Below are positions 1-8,212 of a stretch of 64,000 bases of DNA, one piece after another; positions within the stretch are counted from its first letter, which is position 1, and the number at the start of each line of letters is the position of its first letter. A program made the position numbers and the translations under genes. Under the pieces are notes generated by a model that was not told where the DNA came from, made no database searches, and saw nothing but the letters and a program-made list of their open reading frames with translations. The stretch is from Caldilineaceae bacterium (lineage in GTDB: Bacteria; Chloroflexota; Anaerolineae; Caldilineales; Caldilineaceae): NCBI GenBank assembly GCA_019637645.1, contig JAHBVH010000025.1:1-64000 (forward strand), given 5' to 3'.

Positions 1-367
1 CAATCGCTAGCAACTCCCCGATCCGTGGCCCAGGCTCAACCATGGCCATCATCTCTAGGAAAGCGACCAGCAACTCTTCCGTAACGACACCCCCAGCTTC
101 CAGCTCATCGACTGGCAACGCCCAGCGTTGGGTAATGCTATTCATGGCCGCCTGAATGCGCTGCTGTCTTTCTTCTGTAGAGAGAGCGACCAACGCATCC
201 AGAAAGGCCGCCACCACTTCCCAACGGCGCATTTGGGCCACCTCAGGGTAGCGCTCTTGTACAGAGGCTGGCGTAGCAATGCCGAAGCGCGCGGCAAGCG
301 TCTCTGTGGCGGTTAAGATGCGCTTTTGGGCATCAAGTTCACGCTTGGCGAGAATCGTAGGATGCAT
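1..367 (-). CDS. Phage protein downstream of the capsid gene (partial at left edge)
   Basis: An open frame runs from an ATG at 367 off the left edge, with 122 codons visible. It is preceded by a good ribosome binding site, AAAGGAG, five bases before the ATG. The visible protein starts MHPTILAKRELDAQ, is helical and charged, and has no motif I recognise. It lies 10 bp after the major capsid gene, where siphophages carry head-tail connector or adaptor genes (gp6/gp15-like). A head-completion or connector role is inferred from position only. Confidence 0.6.
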   Translation of the reverse strand, partial: MHPTILAKRELDAQKRILTATETLAARFGIATPASVQERYPEVAQMRRWEVVAAFLDALVALSTEERQQRIQAAMNSITQRWALPVDELEAGGVVTEELLVAFLEMMAMVEPGPRIGELLAI

Positions 368-377
368 GGTTACTCCT

Positions 378-1448
378 TTACGCCATGGGGCTGGCATAAC
401 CGGTTGGCACGGCATAGGAACCGTTCCCAATGCGGTAGACCAACGCGCCGACACGATTCTGACCCCCAAAGCCAGCTTTGCGCAGATACTGAGCCTCGTA
501 GTAGGGATGGTCGTTGCGGTCGCCGACCCGGTTGAAGCCTTGTAGCTCGCTGGTGGTATCCTGGCGCATGGCTAGCGGTCGGTCGCCTTCGGTCGCAACG
601 GCAGCGATATAGCTGGAGGGCATGGCTTTCCACTCCACCAACCACACGCCATCATCATGGTAGCCAAAGACTGTGCCTGGAATTGCAGCCCCTAGGCTGC
701 TCTGAAGGGTGCTAACGTTGGCCCCATAGCGAATATTGTCATCACTCACAGGATAGAAGCCAGTGAGCCCCTTGACCGATGCTTTCAAGTTGGTGGGAAC
801 AAAGGCAATGACATCCCCACTGTTTTCAGGATGCTCCATAAGCTCATCGTGGATGGTGCCAAAGGGATCATTGCTGTTATCAATGGCGTTAGCTTGAGCC
901 AGGTAGTGATTATCCGTTGCCCCGGCATCGGCCCCATCCTGAATCAGGTAGGTGTCGCTGTCGTTGTTGGCTAGCCCCTTAATGGTGAGTGAGCCATGCT
1001 CTTCATCGGCAAATGTCCAGCTACTGTTGACAAAGAGCGCGGCCAAGATATGGTCACGCAGCCAGCGGGCATCCGCCGTCAACAAGGTATTCATGCGGTT
1101 GTTGACGTCCCCCACCGTCTCTTTGAGGCTCGTTTCATAAGTCGTGCCCCAGGCGGTGCCACCCCGCTGCATGGGAAAAGCAATGTCATAGAAACCCGCG
1201 GTGCGAATAGGCCGGGCACGACCATGTTCGTCAACCGGTTGCAGACGGGCGGCTACGGGTGTTTTGTAGCGCCGTTTGAAATCGGTGGTCGTGGTCGCAA
1301 AGAGCGCCAAAAGAGTTGTCATCTGCCGATTGTGCTCGGCCAACGTGCGGTCAATGGCCGCGTTGATAACGGTGATGCCGCGTTTCGTCACCAGCTCGGC
1401 CAGGGCGTCTTGCAGGTCTACAAAGCCATACAATACTTGATTTGCCAT
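378..1448 (-). CDS. Phage major capsid protein
   Basis: A protein of 356 residues forming the shell of the phage head. It lies directly after a scaffold gene and a small decoration gene, the usual place for the HK97-fold capsid protein. Length and composition fit the family: no signal peptide, many small residues, an N-terminal helical segment (DLQDALAELV), and mid-protein segments rich in Gly, Asn and Asp. There is no separate prohead protease in the window. Two ATG codons are adjacent. The second (1448) is preferred because the GAGGTGA binding site nearly abuts the first. The fold was not tested by alignment, so the call rests on synteny and general character. Confidence 0.75.
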   Translation of the reverse strand: MANQVLYGFVDLQDALAELVTKRGITVINAAIDRTLAEHNRQMTTLLALFATTTTDFKRRYKTPVAARLQPVDEHGRARPIRTAGFYDIAFPMQRGGTAWGTTYETSLKETVGDVNNRMNTLLTADARWLRDHILAALFVNSSWTFADEEHGSLTIKGLANNDSDTYLIQDGADAGATDNHYLAQANAIDNSNDPFGTIHDELMEHPENSGDVIAFVPTNLKASVKGLTGFYPVSDDNIRYGANVSTLQSSLGAAIPGTVFGYHDDGVWLVEWKAMPSSYIAAVATEGDRPLAMRQDTTSELQGFNRVGDRNDHPYYEAQYLRKAGFGGQNRVGALVYRIGNGSYAVPTGYASPMA

Positions 1449-1456
1449 CATTCACC

Positions 1457-1870
1457 TCACAGATCCACTTGTAACAATTTGTCCGCCGCGGTGCCAAGGG
1501 TTGTCGCAAAGGCGGGGATCACACGGCCAACCACCACATCCACCGTGGGCGCGGTGCTGTCCTCTAGCTTGCCGTCCGTATCCGACAAGTAGATGGCCAG
1601 GTCATACGCCTGTGAACTCAGGTTGAAGCCGTCAATCACCCCTTTCCGCAGCGCGGTGCCAACCGCCCCGGCTGCATCTTTGCTGACCAAAATGCCCCAT
1701 ACCCGCGCTTCGGCCGCGCTGGTGCCATTGGCCTTGGTCCACTTGCCGGTGGTCGTATCAATCCGTACGGCGTCACCCACAGCACAAGTCTCGGCAAAGG
1801 GGAGGGTCATCTGTACGATGCTCTCCACCACATTGAGCTTGCCCGTAGTGACTAGGGCTAAATCTGCCAT
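1457..1870 (-). CDS. Phage head decoration or capsid-stabilising protein
   Basis: A protein of 137 residues between the scaffold and major capsid genes. It is beta-rich and low in charge, with many Val, Thr, Ala and Gly residues. It includes a segment on the lines of VGDAVRIDTTTGKW and GILVSKDA, which resembles small beta-barrel decoration proteins (gpD or DUF2190-like) that bind the outer capsid surface. An ATG follows the AGGAGG of the preceding intergenic base run by six bases. Position and size support the call; no catalytic motif is expected. Confidence 0.6.
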   Translation of the reverse strand: MADLALVTTGKLNVVESIVQMTLPFAETCAVGDAVRIDTTTGKWTKANGTSAAEARVWGILVSKDAAGAVGTALRKGVIDGFNLSSQAYDLAIYLSDTDGKLEDSTAPTVDVVVGRVIPAFATTLGTAADKLLQVDL

Positions 1871-1879
1871 TTCATCCTC

Positions 1880-2491
1880 CTAGAATTTTCGATGCGCAAA
1901 GCGTGCTGCTTCCTGTTGCGCCTTCTCTTGCGCAACGGCTGAGAGATGGCTCTGCTGTTTGGGCGTGGCGGGGATGCCTGCTTGGGCAGCCAGTTTGCTG
2001 CTGTTGGCGGCAATCCATTCCAACTGGGCGGCTGGATCTAAGTTATCCAGCAAGTCATGCACATGCGCTGGCACCAACTTGCGCTGTTCGGCCAGCAAGC
2101 TACCCAGCGCTTTCTCATAGCGCGTGACTTTTTCCTGTGCATGCTCCAGTTGGCTGGTCAGGTCAGCAGTGGTTGCTTCCAGGTCGCTGAGCTGTTGGCT
2201 ACGTTTCTCCGCTAGCTCTTGAAACTTCTCCTGTTCAGCCAGCACCTTCGTCTCAGCATCCTCGGCTGCCTTGCGGGCTTTCTCGTCAGCCTTCTTGCGC
2301 TCGCGCTCTAAACGGTCTTTCAGTTTGGTCTCCAAGGCACTCTGAAATTCTGCCTCGGTTTGGAAGGTAGCAAAGGGCTTCTCTTCCCCGCCGTTGGTGC
2401 CGGTGGCGTCGTCCGTATCATTGCCTTCGCCGCTTGCTGTACCCTTGTCGGCCTCTTGGTAGAGCCAACATCCATTTTTGAAGATCCACAT
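1880..2491 (-). CDS. Phage scaffold protein (coiled coil)
   Basis: A protein of 203 residues that would guide capsid assembly. Residues about 20-40 are acidic and Gly/Asp/Thr rich. Residues about 50-130 form a long charged coiled coil dense in Glu, Lys, Arg and Gln. The C-terminal third (about 140-203) has a proline and alanine region ending in basic residues, the usual capsid-binding end of scaffolds of the GP20 type. The start at 2491 (MWIF) is chosen over the upstream in-frame ATG at 2551 because CAGGAG lies seven bases before it. It is encoded immediately upstream of the decoration and capsid genes. Confidence 0.75.
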   Translation of the reverse strand: MWIFKNGCWLYQEADKGTASGEGNDTDDATGTNGGEEKPFATFQTEAEFQSALETKLKDRLERERKKADEKARKAAEDAETKVLAEQEKFQELAEKRSQQLSDLEATTADLTSQLEHAQEKVTRYEKALGSLLAEQRKLVPAHVHDLLDNLDPAAQLEWIAANSSKLAAQAGIPATPKQQSHLSAVAQEKAQQEAARFAHRKF

Positions 2492-2622
2492 ATGTTGCTC
2501 CTGGTTGTTACCGTCTCGCAGTTGACGTACAAAGAAAAACGGCGTAACCATGAGAGGATCTCTCTCACGATTACGCCGTTGGGTGATGCACCGTTGGGCT
2601 GATATTGGGTTGTTCCGCGCGA

Positions 2623-2829
2623 CTACTGATTTTCGCGACGTTGTTGCTTCCCCGTCCTTAAGACAGGATACCCAAGCAGTCGCCGCACCTGGTGCAAGCG
2701 TGACAACAACTGCCGATGCTCAGTCTCCAGATCCTGGCGACTGACTTGGATCATTTCGCCATCCAGTATAGCACGGTTGTTCGATTCATCCAATACCTTA
2801 CCAGTTGTTTTGATTGCCTGTGTGTTCAC
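2623..2829 (-). CDS. Small phage protein, unknown
   Basis: A protein of 68 residues starting with GTG, preceded by GGGGAG six bases upstream. It lies in the same direction as the head genes, 11 bp after the MuF gene, and fills the gap before the scaffold. It is hydrophilic, with a central helical region (about residues 33-52) and a basic tail. I do not recognise it. Good binding site and tight spacing argue that it is real. Confidence 0.6.
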   Translation of the reverse strand: MNTQAIKTTGKVLDESNNRAILDGEMIQVSRQDLETEHRQLLSRLHQVRRLLGYPVLRTGKQQRRENQ

Positions 2830-2840
2830 GGCTATCTCCC

Positions 2841-3833
2841 CTAAAGCAAATCACGCAGTGGGGTTGGTTGGACACTGTCGCCCCAGGCACTGTCACGGCG
2901 CACGGTTGCTAGTTGGTCAAGGTCAAACTTGCCAGCCTGCCAGGCAGCATAGCGCCCGTTGCCCAACATCTTACGCTGGGTATCAGGTGATTGTTGCAAG
3001 AACCAATCTGGCCCGCGTTGCCAACCCGGTGGCTGGATACCGGTCACAAGCGGCACGGTTGTGCAGCGGCCTTGCGGGTGTTCCCGTAATGATTCAGCCA
3101 CTTGGTAGGTTTCGCCGTCAGCCATGAGACAACCCATGCAAGTGCGGCTGTCTCTGGTTGCCAAGCGCATGAACCCCTCAACCACACCGGATGCTTGATA
3201 CTGTTGACGTGATGACTCCCGAAAGACGCGCAATTGCTCTGTGCGCGCCGTGGTCAACATGCGGTTAAGCGACTGACTCAAGCCATTGCGCACCATGCGC
3301 CGGGCGGTCTCTTGCGGATTCTTGCCCAAGGCGGTAGCGCGGATCAATTCCTGCAACATGCCATCGGCGGCAGCCCCATAGCTACCTTCCAGCAGATTGC
3401 GTAATGGAGAACCATCACCGGCTAGACCTACCATGTTTTGTACCGCTTCAATCGGTAGAATGTCAAAAGCCAGGCGCACACCGGCATCAGCCCCGACCGC
3501 TCGGATCGCCTGGGCCGCGCTATTGATGCCAACTTGGGCAAAGCGTTGCTGCTGGCGGGTGATGAGCGGCTCAGCATAGTTGGTATAGGTTTCCAGTTCA
3601 CGCTGCACCTGGCGCAACAGCGAAGCATAGCGGTCAAGTTGAAAGCGCCGACTCTGCAACTGGCTGGTGGTCAACTGATCATCGGCCACACGCCGGGCAA
3701 AGAGTTCCACCTGGTCTTGCAGGGCAGCTTCTACCTGTAGCCAGCGTTGAGCCATGCTGCGCATTTGGCTCACTTCCTGGTGTAACAGGTCGGCTTTGAA
3801 TTGTTGCATGACATCGACAACTAAGGGTGGCAC
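2841..3833 (-). CDS. Phage head morphogenesis protein, SPP1 gp7 / MuF family
   Basis: A minor head protein of 330 residues that associates with the portal and is thought to act in head assembly or DNA delivery. The N-terminal half is helical. The C-terminal part carries the family signature near residues 225-255: CMGC, then a His-Pro-Gln-x-Arg-Cys stretch (HPQGRC), a cysteine/histidine pattern typical of the MuF domain. The start is GTG at 3833 and overlaps the portal stop by one base (TAGTG), so translation is coupled. No toxin domain is fused to the C-terminus, unlike some MuF polymorphic toxins. Confidence 0.88.
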   Translation of the reverse strand: MPPLVVDVMQQFKADLLHQEVSQMRSMAQRWLQVEAALQDQVELFARRVADDQLTTSQLQSRRFQLDRYASLLRQVQRELETYTNYAEPLITRQQQRFAQVGINSAAQAIRAVGADAGVRLAFDILPIEAVQNMVGLAGDGSPLRNLLEGSYGAAADGMLQELIRATALGKNPQETARRMVRNGLSQSLNRMLTTARTEQLRVFRESSRQQYQASGVVEGFMRLATRDSRTCMGCLMADGETYQVAESLREHPQGRCTTVPLVTGIQPPGWQRGPDWFLQQSPDTQRKMLGNGRYAAWQAGKFDLDQLATVRRDSAWGDSVQPTPLRDLL

Positions 3834-5437
3834 TATTCCTCCCGATCAAAATTCGCCTGCGCATTCAGCAAGGCAGCACCTAAGCCCGCCTGTTGATTCG
3901 CCTGCTCTTCCTGCCGTTCCTCTTCCAGTTGCTCACGTTCGGTGTCGCTCCAGCCAGCACGACGGGTGGCCGTTGCGAGTGGCACGCCAGCGCTCACATA
4001 GGTCTGCACCATTTGTGCCCGCTCTAGCTCTGGTGCGCTCAAGACAGGCCGTGGCGCAAAGCTGTGGTCAAAGTCACCGGCTTCATAGCTACCCAGGTTG
4101 CTGAATAACCCGGCATTCTGGCCGATAGTGAGCGCCATTTGCTGCGCGCGGATCAAGGCGCTTTCGGCATTGCCCCGCGCTTCCAGCAGCCGGTCAATCG
4201 CGGCCTCCATCAGGTAACGAATCGCCACACCACTTAAGTCGCTGCGCTCTTGAATCTCGCTGTAGATCATCTCGGGCAGATCACGGCGAATCTCAGCCAT
4301 CTGGTCACGCAATACATTCAGCGCCGACTCATAGTTGAGCGCAGGCACTAAGGCCGCAAGGGCCGTTGCCCCAGGTAAGCGCACCACATCATCCACGGTG
4401 GGATCTTCGCTCAGTTCAAGGATACTGCCATCGCTGCCACCCAAGCGCGGTGGTGGCAAAGGCCGTCCCGCGCTGTCAACGCCACCCGCGGTCGCTGCCC
4501 AAAGCGGCTTGTTGTAGCGAAAGAGCATCTGATGCAGCCGTGTGGCTTGGCGGTTCGCTTCATCGATTTTATCCAAGGCCGGTGTAATAGCCGCCATGCC
4601 CCGCTCATCCCCGATGTGCCGGAAGGGTTGCCAAACGATAGGGACAAAGTCGATACCAAATTCACCAAAGGCGTGTTCCTCAGTCGGTGGCCCTAGTTGC
4701 GCCAGGGATTGACTGGGACTCTGCTGATGCGCCCAGCGCTGGAATCGTTGCGCGGCTTTGTCCCAAACCTCGGTGTGAATATAGGCTTCTTGCTTGCCAT
4801 CTGCCTTGCGCCGTGTTTGGGGCACATCAATGCGCACAAAGGTCAAGTAACCACGCTCATCCACGTCAAAGTCGGTCACGGTTTGCGGCTCTAGATTTTG
4901 CAGATAGACACGACTAAGGCGGCCTTGGGCATTGGTACGCGTGGCCGCTTTGAGAAAGAGATCCCCATACAAGGGGAAGCTGCGGGCGACAGCCTGCTTC
5001 TCTGAAGCCCAATTGCTCCACAGCCAGAGTTGGTGCAGTGCATCCACTAAGCGCGAATGCTCGGTCACAATGGGTAAGGCTTGCGGCAATGCACCCGGAA
5101 AGGTTTTGGCCGCATAGAACTCCACCACCCGATAGGCAGGATTGCGCAACGATTCTAGGGTCTCGGCTTTCGTTCCCAGCCCACGCAACAGCGCGGGCAA
5201 GACATCATACACGCCATTAGCCAAGTAATAGGCCCGCAAAACATTGTACTGCGTTGCCCAGGATGCTTGCTTTGCCGCCTGGCGTTGCAGGGTGACCGTA
5301 ATATAATTCCACCACGCTGACCAGGTGGAAAATGCGCCGATGCCGACCAGAGGGACCATGTTAGCGCTTTTGCCCTTTCCTGCGCCCTCTACCGCTGATC
5401 GGCGACGGATGGCTAAACCAGCTCGGTAATCCGGCAA
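3833..5437 (-). CDS. Phage portal protein
   Basis: A protein of about 534 residues forming the dodecameric DNA portal of the head, placed between large terminase and MuF as in SPP1-like phages. Features fitting the family are the length, an N-terminal segment with aromatic residues (WWNYITVTLQ), a central beta-rich stem/wing region, a long helix about residues 375-440 with a Ser/Gly/Val rich kink (SDLSGVAIRYLME), and a polyglutamate/glutamine C-terminus. The first in-frame start is TTG at 5437 without a clear binding site. ATG at 5359 (residue 27) is the alternative and would remove a basic leader of 26 residues. Confidence 0.82.
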   Translation of the reverse strand: MPDYRAGLAIRRRSAVEGAGKGKSANMVPLVGIGAFSTWSAWWNYITVTLQRQAAKQASWATQYNVLRAYYLANGVYDVLPALLRGLGTKAETLESLRNPAYRVVEFYAAKTFPGALPQALPIVTEHSRLVDALHQLWLWSNWASEKQAVARSFPLYGDLFLKAATRTNAQGRLSRVYLQNLEPQTVTDFDVDERGYLTFVRIDVPQTRRKADGKQEAYIHTEVWDKAAQRFQRWAHQQSPSQSLAQLGPPTEEHAFGEFGIDFVPIVWQPFRHIGDERGMAAITPALDKIDEANRQATRLHQMLFRYNKPLWAATAGGVDSAGRPLPPPRLGGSDGSILELSEDPTVDDVVRLPGATALAALVPALNYESALNVLRDQMAEIRRDLPEMIYSEIQERSDLSGVAIRYLMEAAIDRLLEARGNAESALIRAQQMALTIGQNAGLFSNLGSYEAGDFDHSFAPRPVLSAPELERAQMVQTYVSAGVPLATATRRAGWSDTEREQLEEERQEEQANQQAGLGAALLNAQANFDREE

Positions 5438-5469
5438 ACCGTGCTTGTTTGGCTATCCGTCTAGCGCGC

Positions 5470-6933
5470 TTACTGCGTTGTGTCCGGGTCATGATTTCTC
5501 CTTCCCATCCGGGCATGCCATCCTTCGGCAATGTAATTCTCCAGGTACAAAATCCCTTGCGTGAAGGTGTCTACCAAGTCATCGTGGGCGCTGTTGGGAA
5601 AAATCCACAACTGGCCGGTTTCTATATCCAGAAAATCATTGTACCAATCGGCGGTGGCCTCACCTGGCCACGGCAGTTGGATGCAATCCCGCTCACACCA
5701 CACGCTTGCCAGCCGGGCGCGATATTCTTTGCTGCCCTTTGGCTCAAATTCAGTGATCATCTCAGCCAGCCAGGCTGGGGCACTCATGCGCAAGGTCTGG
5801 ATTGAGGTGATGCCACTGCCCTTGTCTTCGATCACGATTGCGCGCAACTTTTGGTCGAAGTTCCAGCGCACAGCCAGTGTCTCAATCTGCCCAGGTAGTA
5901 AAGCCGCATCCATGCGTGCTTGCCACATCCAGCGCAGGCCCAGCCGGTAATCGGTCCACAGTTCCCAGACCGCGCAAGCACTAAAATCGTTACTGGCTTT
6001 GTCTTTGAACGCGGTGTCGAGCATGAGCCAGCGGGCAATCACCTGGTTGCGCATGGCCGTGGCGTTCACCGCATAGCGATTACGACCTGATTCGACATCC
6101 CACCAGGCTTTTTTGAAAATACCGCCCCCGGCTGCGGTTGGTCGTTGTTGCAACTGGCCCGGCGCATCATCGCCCAGGCGCTTTTCCAGATCGGCCACTT
6201 CAGTCGCATCGTAACGTTCCGGGCAGAGCAGTTCATCGGGCAAGGTGCGGGGATCAGCACAACCTAAGCTGGTGAAGCAAGGAACGCCTGCATAGCGCAT
6301 GGGCAAGACCAAGTGCTCATAGCCACCAATCTCTTTGAGTAGGTAGCCGGTGGCGTCCCGTTCATGGAGCCGTTGCATGATGACGACCTCGGCACTTTCC
6401 TTACTCATCTTGCGGGTCGGCCAGACGGTCTTGAGCCATTCCAAGTCGTTCGCCAACTGCACACTCGACTTGACCGCATCAGCCTTGTGCGGGTCGTCAA
6501 GAATACGCACATCACCGCGCTCCCCGGTGACAGCACCGCCAACCGATAAGGCAACCCGTAGCCCCGCCTTGTTGTTTTCATAGCGCGTCTTCTGGTTTTG
6601 GTCGCTGGTCAGTTGGAAGCGGTCACCCCAGCGATCTTGATACCAAGCCGATTGAAGCAGCCGCCGCGACTTGAGTGCATCGCGTGTTGCGAGCGTCTGG
6701 GCATAGGCCGCCGTCAGGTAACGCCGGTGTGGCTGCTTGATCCAATCCCAGGTCGGCCACATCACGCTGACGAGCAAGCTTTTCATCATCCCTGGTGGAA
6801 TGTTGATGATCAGGTTTTTAATCTCGCCAGCCGTGACCGCCTCCAGATGCTCACAGATCACATCGACATGCCAGCCGTGAATGTAGTCGGTGGCAGGCTC
6901 CAGCACCGGCCAGGCTTGGCGTACATAGCTCAC
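5470..6933 (-). CDS. terL: Phage terminase large subunit
   Basis: The DNA-packaging motor: an N-terminal ATPase and a C-terminal RNase H-like nuclease. The Walker A-like motif is NIPPGMMKS, in the family position just after a GEIKNL strand. A DDPHKA segment and a PT-R region follow. The nuclease part has the Asp-containing strand MLDTAFKDK, then IEDKGSG, and AHDDLVD near the end, the three acidic positions of the metal site. The exact start is uncertain. An open frame reaches back to a TTG at 7086, but that would overlap the small subunit by 142 bp; GTG at 6933 follows its stop by 10 bp. Homologous N-termini often start a little before the SYVRQAW segment, so a start overlapping the small subunit cannot be excluded. 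Confidence 0.93.
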   Translation of the reverse strand: MSYVRQAWPVLEPATDYIHGWHVDVICEHLEAVTAGEIKNLIINIPPGMMKSLLVSVMWPTWDWIKQPHRRYLTAAYAQTLATRDALKSRRLLQSAWYQDRWGDRFQLTSDQNQKTRYENNKAGLRVALSVGGAVTGERGDVRILDDPHKADAVKSSVQLANDLEWLKTVWPTRKMSKESAEVVIMQRLHERDATGYLLKEIGGYEHLVLPMRYAGVPCFTSLGCADPRTLPDELLCPERYDATEVADLEKRLGDDAPGQLQQRPTAAGGGIFKKAWWDVESGRNRYAVNATAMRNQVIARWLMLDTAFKDKASNDFSACAVWELWTDYRLGLRWMWQARMDAALLPGQIETLAVRWNFDQKLRAIVIEDKGSGITSIQTLRMSAPAWLAEMITEFEPKGSKEYRARLASVWCERDCIQLPWPGEATADWYNDFLDIETGQLWIFPNSAHDDLVDTFTQGILYLENYIAEGWHARMGRRNHDPDTTQ

Positions 6934-6943
6934 AAGCCGAGCT

Positions 6944-7327
6944 TCAGCCGCGGTGGTCTGCTTGTCCTGTTGCCTCTTCCCCGCGGGTAAGAGCTTCGAT
7001 AAGCCGGATCGCCTTATCTGTTGCGACACCGTGGAGGACGGCAAGGCTATCGGCGTCCTGAGTAATGAGCCAAGTTTTGTCCCCAAAATGTTCCGCCTGA
7101 ATCGCTAATGTCGCTAAAATCTTGCGTAGATACGCCAGCAACAAATCACCGATTTCATACTGGCCTGCCTGACCCAGGGAAGCGGATAAGTCAACTTGTG
7201 CTTTCCACGAACGCAAGGTCGAGGCGGGAATGTTGTAGGCTGCGGCCACTTCGCCAATGCGTTGACCGGCTAGTAAGGCGGCCATCGCCGCGGCCTTGGT
7301 TGCCTCATCATACGAACGGCGTGTCAT
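6944..7327 (-). CDS. terS: Phage terminase small subunit (helix-turn-helix)
   Basis: A protein of 127 residues that would recognise the phage packaging site and load the large subunit. The N-terminus reads as a helix-turn-helix of the small-terminase/transposase type: MAALLAGQRIGEVAAAYN followed by IPASTLRSWK, residues about 14-42. The middle and C-terminal helices suit oligomerisation. The ATG overlaps the stop of the preceding gene (TGATG), and the gene lies immediately upstream of terL. Confidence 0.8.
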   Translation of the reverse strand: MTRRSYDEATKAAAMAALLAGQRIGEVAAAYNIPASTLRSWKAQVDLSASLGQAGQYEIGDLLLAYLRKILATLAIQAEHFGDKTWLITQDADSLAVLHGVATDKAIRLIEALTRGEEATGQADHRG

Positions 7328-7818
7328 CAGTCAATCCGCCTTACAAAGAAATCATCCGCCAGCATCGCCACCGTTGTCGCAAAAGCCGCCCGCCACATCA
7401 GATCACCGCTCAGGGCGTTGGCCGGTGCCTGAATGTCTTGATAGCAATAGGTCCAGTCGCCATAGTTGCCGTCTAACACAAGCCAAGCTTCGGTAATCCA
7501 GTTGGCTCCGAGTAGATCGCTAAACCAACGCACGGCTAACACAGTCTGCGCGTTGCCCTGCCCTTTGGCCCACAGGCCACAGCGGTAGGTCTTGCCGCCC
7601 TCAATCGGGTAGACCGCGGTACGCCAGTCAGCGAGGGCAGCGGTGACATTGATCCGCAGCGACCGGTGGCCTTCGTGAGCATCACCGGCTACCCATTCGG
7701 TGTTTGCCGAGTAAAACCAGCCCGTGGGAGCTACGCTACCGGCCTCCACGCTGGGGTTTGCGACCCGGTTGCGCTGTTGGTCACGCTTGCGCCGCCCCTT
7801 GATCGGCCACCACTTCAT
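7327..7818 (-). CDS. Carbohydrate-binding-module-like phage protein
   Basis: A protein of 163 residues with a jelly-roll, CBM4/9-like pattern. An early NPSVEAG strand is followed by a Trp-rich stretch, GDAHEGHRSLRI (the typical G-x-x-S-L motif), a GGKTYRCGLWAK strand, and later LVLDGNYGDWTYC and LMWRAAF strands. Such modules bind glycans or mediate protein contacts. It has no signal peptide or catalytic domain. The ATG at 7818 overlaps the stop of the upstream membrane-protein gene (ATGA), and its own stop overlaps the terS start. Its place between a holin-like gene and terS is unusual for a binding protein. A virion decoration or host-surface role is possible but inferred. Confidence 0.6.
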   Translation of the reverse strand: MKWWPIKGRRKRDQQRNRVANPSVEAGSVAPTGWFYSANTEWVAGDAHEGHRSLRINVTAALADWRTAVYPIEGGKTYRCGLWAKGQGNAQTVLAVRWFSDLLGANWITEAWLVLDGNYGDWTYCYQDIQAPANALSGDLMWRAAFATTVAMLADDFFVRRID

Positions 7819-7967
7819 GGCAACCAAGCCAACAGGTCGGCTAGGCTCAGGCCAGCTACTTGCGCAACCAGCACGGCCAAGCCGACCAAGACGACGAGGG
7901 TCACCAACGCGGCTTGGTAGCCGTGTGTCCGATAGATGTCGGCCACCCAGGCAATTAGCGTTTGCAT
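7815..7967 (-). CDS. Small single-pass membrane protein (holin-like candidate)
   Basis: A protein of 50 residues starting MQTLIAWVAD. It has one strong hydrophobic segment (about residues 20-42, rich in Val, Leu and Ala) and a short tail, LADLLAWLP. The start at 7967 is chosen because AGGAGG lies six bases upstream; a nearer ATG abuts that site. It follows the caspase-like gene by two bases and overlaps the next gene by ATGA. Size, single membrane helix and neighbourhood suit a holin or accessory lysis protein, but similar small membrane proteins have other roles. Confidence 0.55.
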   Translation of the reverse strand: MQTLIAWVADIYRTHGYQAALVTLVVLVGLAVLVAQVAGLSLADLLAWLP

Positions 7968-7969
7968 TC

Positions 7970-8212
7970 TCATCCTCCTACCCGTAACAAGACTTCGACG
8001 CCCAGGATCGCCACCATGAGGGCACTGTTGAGCAGCAACCACATGCGCTGCTTGGCCTGCTCTTCCATGATGAGTGCCAATCTACCTTCCAACTGACGCA
8101 CATTGGCGATCAGGCCATTTTGCTGGTAGCGGTCATCGCCCGTCAGCACGCGGGTGAGTTCCCGAATCTGGGCCGACAATTCCTCAATCTGGTCTACTTC
8201 TTGTTTGGACAT
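7970..8212 (-). CDS. Possible internally initiated holin-like protein within the caspase-like gene
   Basis: An in-frame ATG at 8212 inside the caspase-like gene is preceded by AGAGGGAG a few bases upstream, a better ribosome binding site than the one before the full-length start. It would yield an 80-residue protein starting MSKQEVDQ that contains only the coiled coil and the C-terminal membrane helix. This is the size and layout of XhlA-like and other small phage membrane lysis proteins. If used, one gene would make both a protease-anchored form and a protease-free form that could hetero-oligomerise. Use of this start is inferred from sequence only. Confidence 0.4.
   Translation of the reverse strand: MSKQEVDQIEELSAQIRELTRVLTGDDRYQQNGLIANVRQLEGRLALIMEEQAKQRMWLLLNSALMVAILGVEVLLRVGG

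Noticed and set aside
5438..5469. Short gap between portal and terminase as a separate small gene
   Set aside because: Thirty-two bases with no usable start and stop pair; only spacing.
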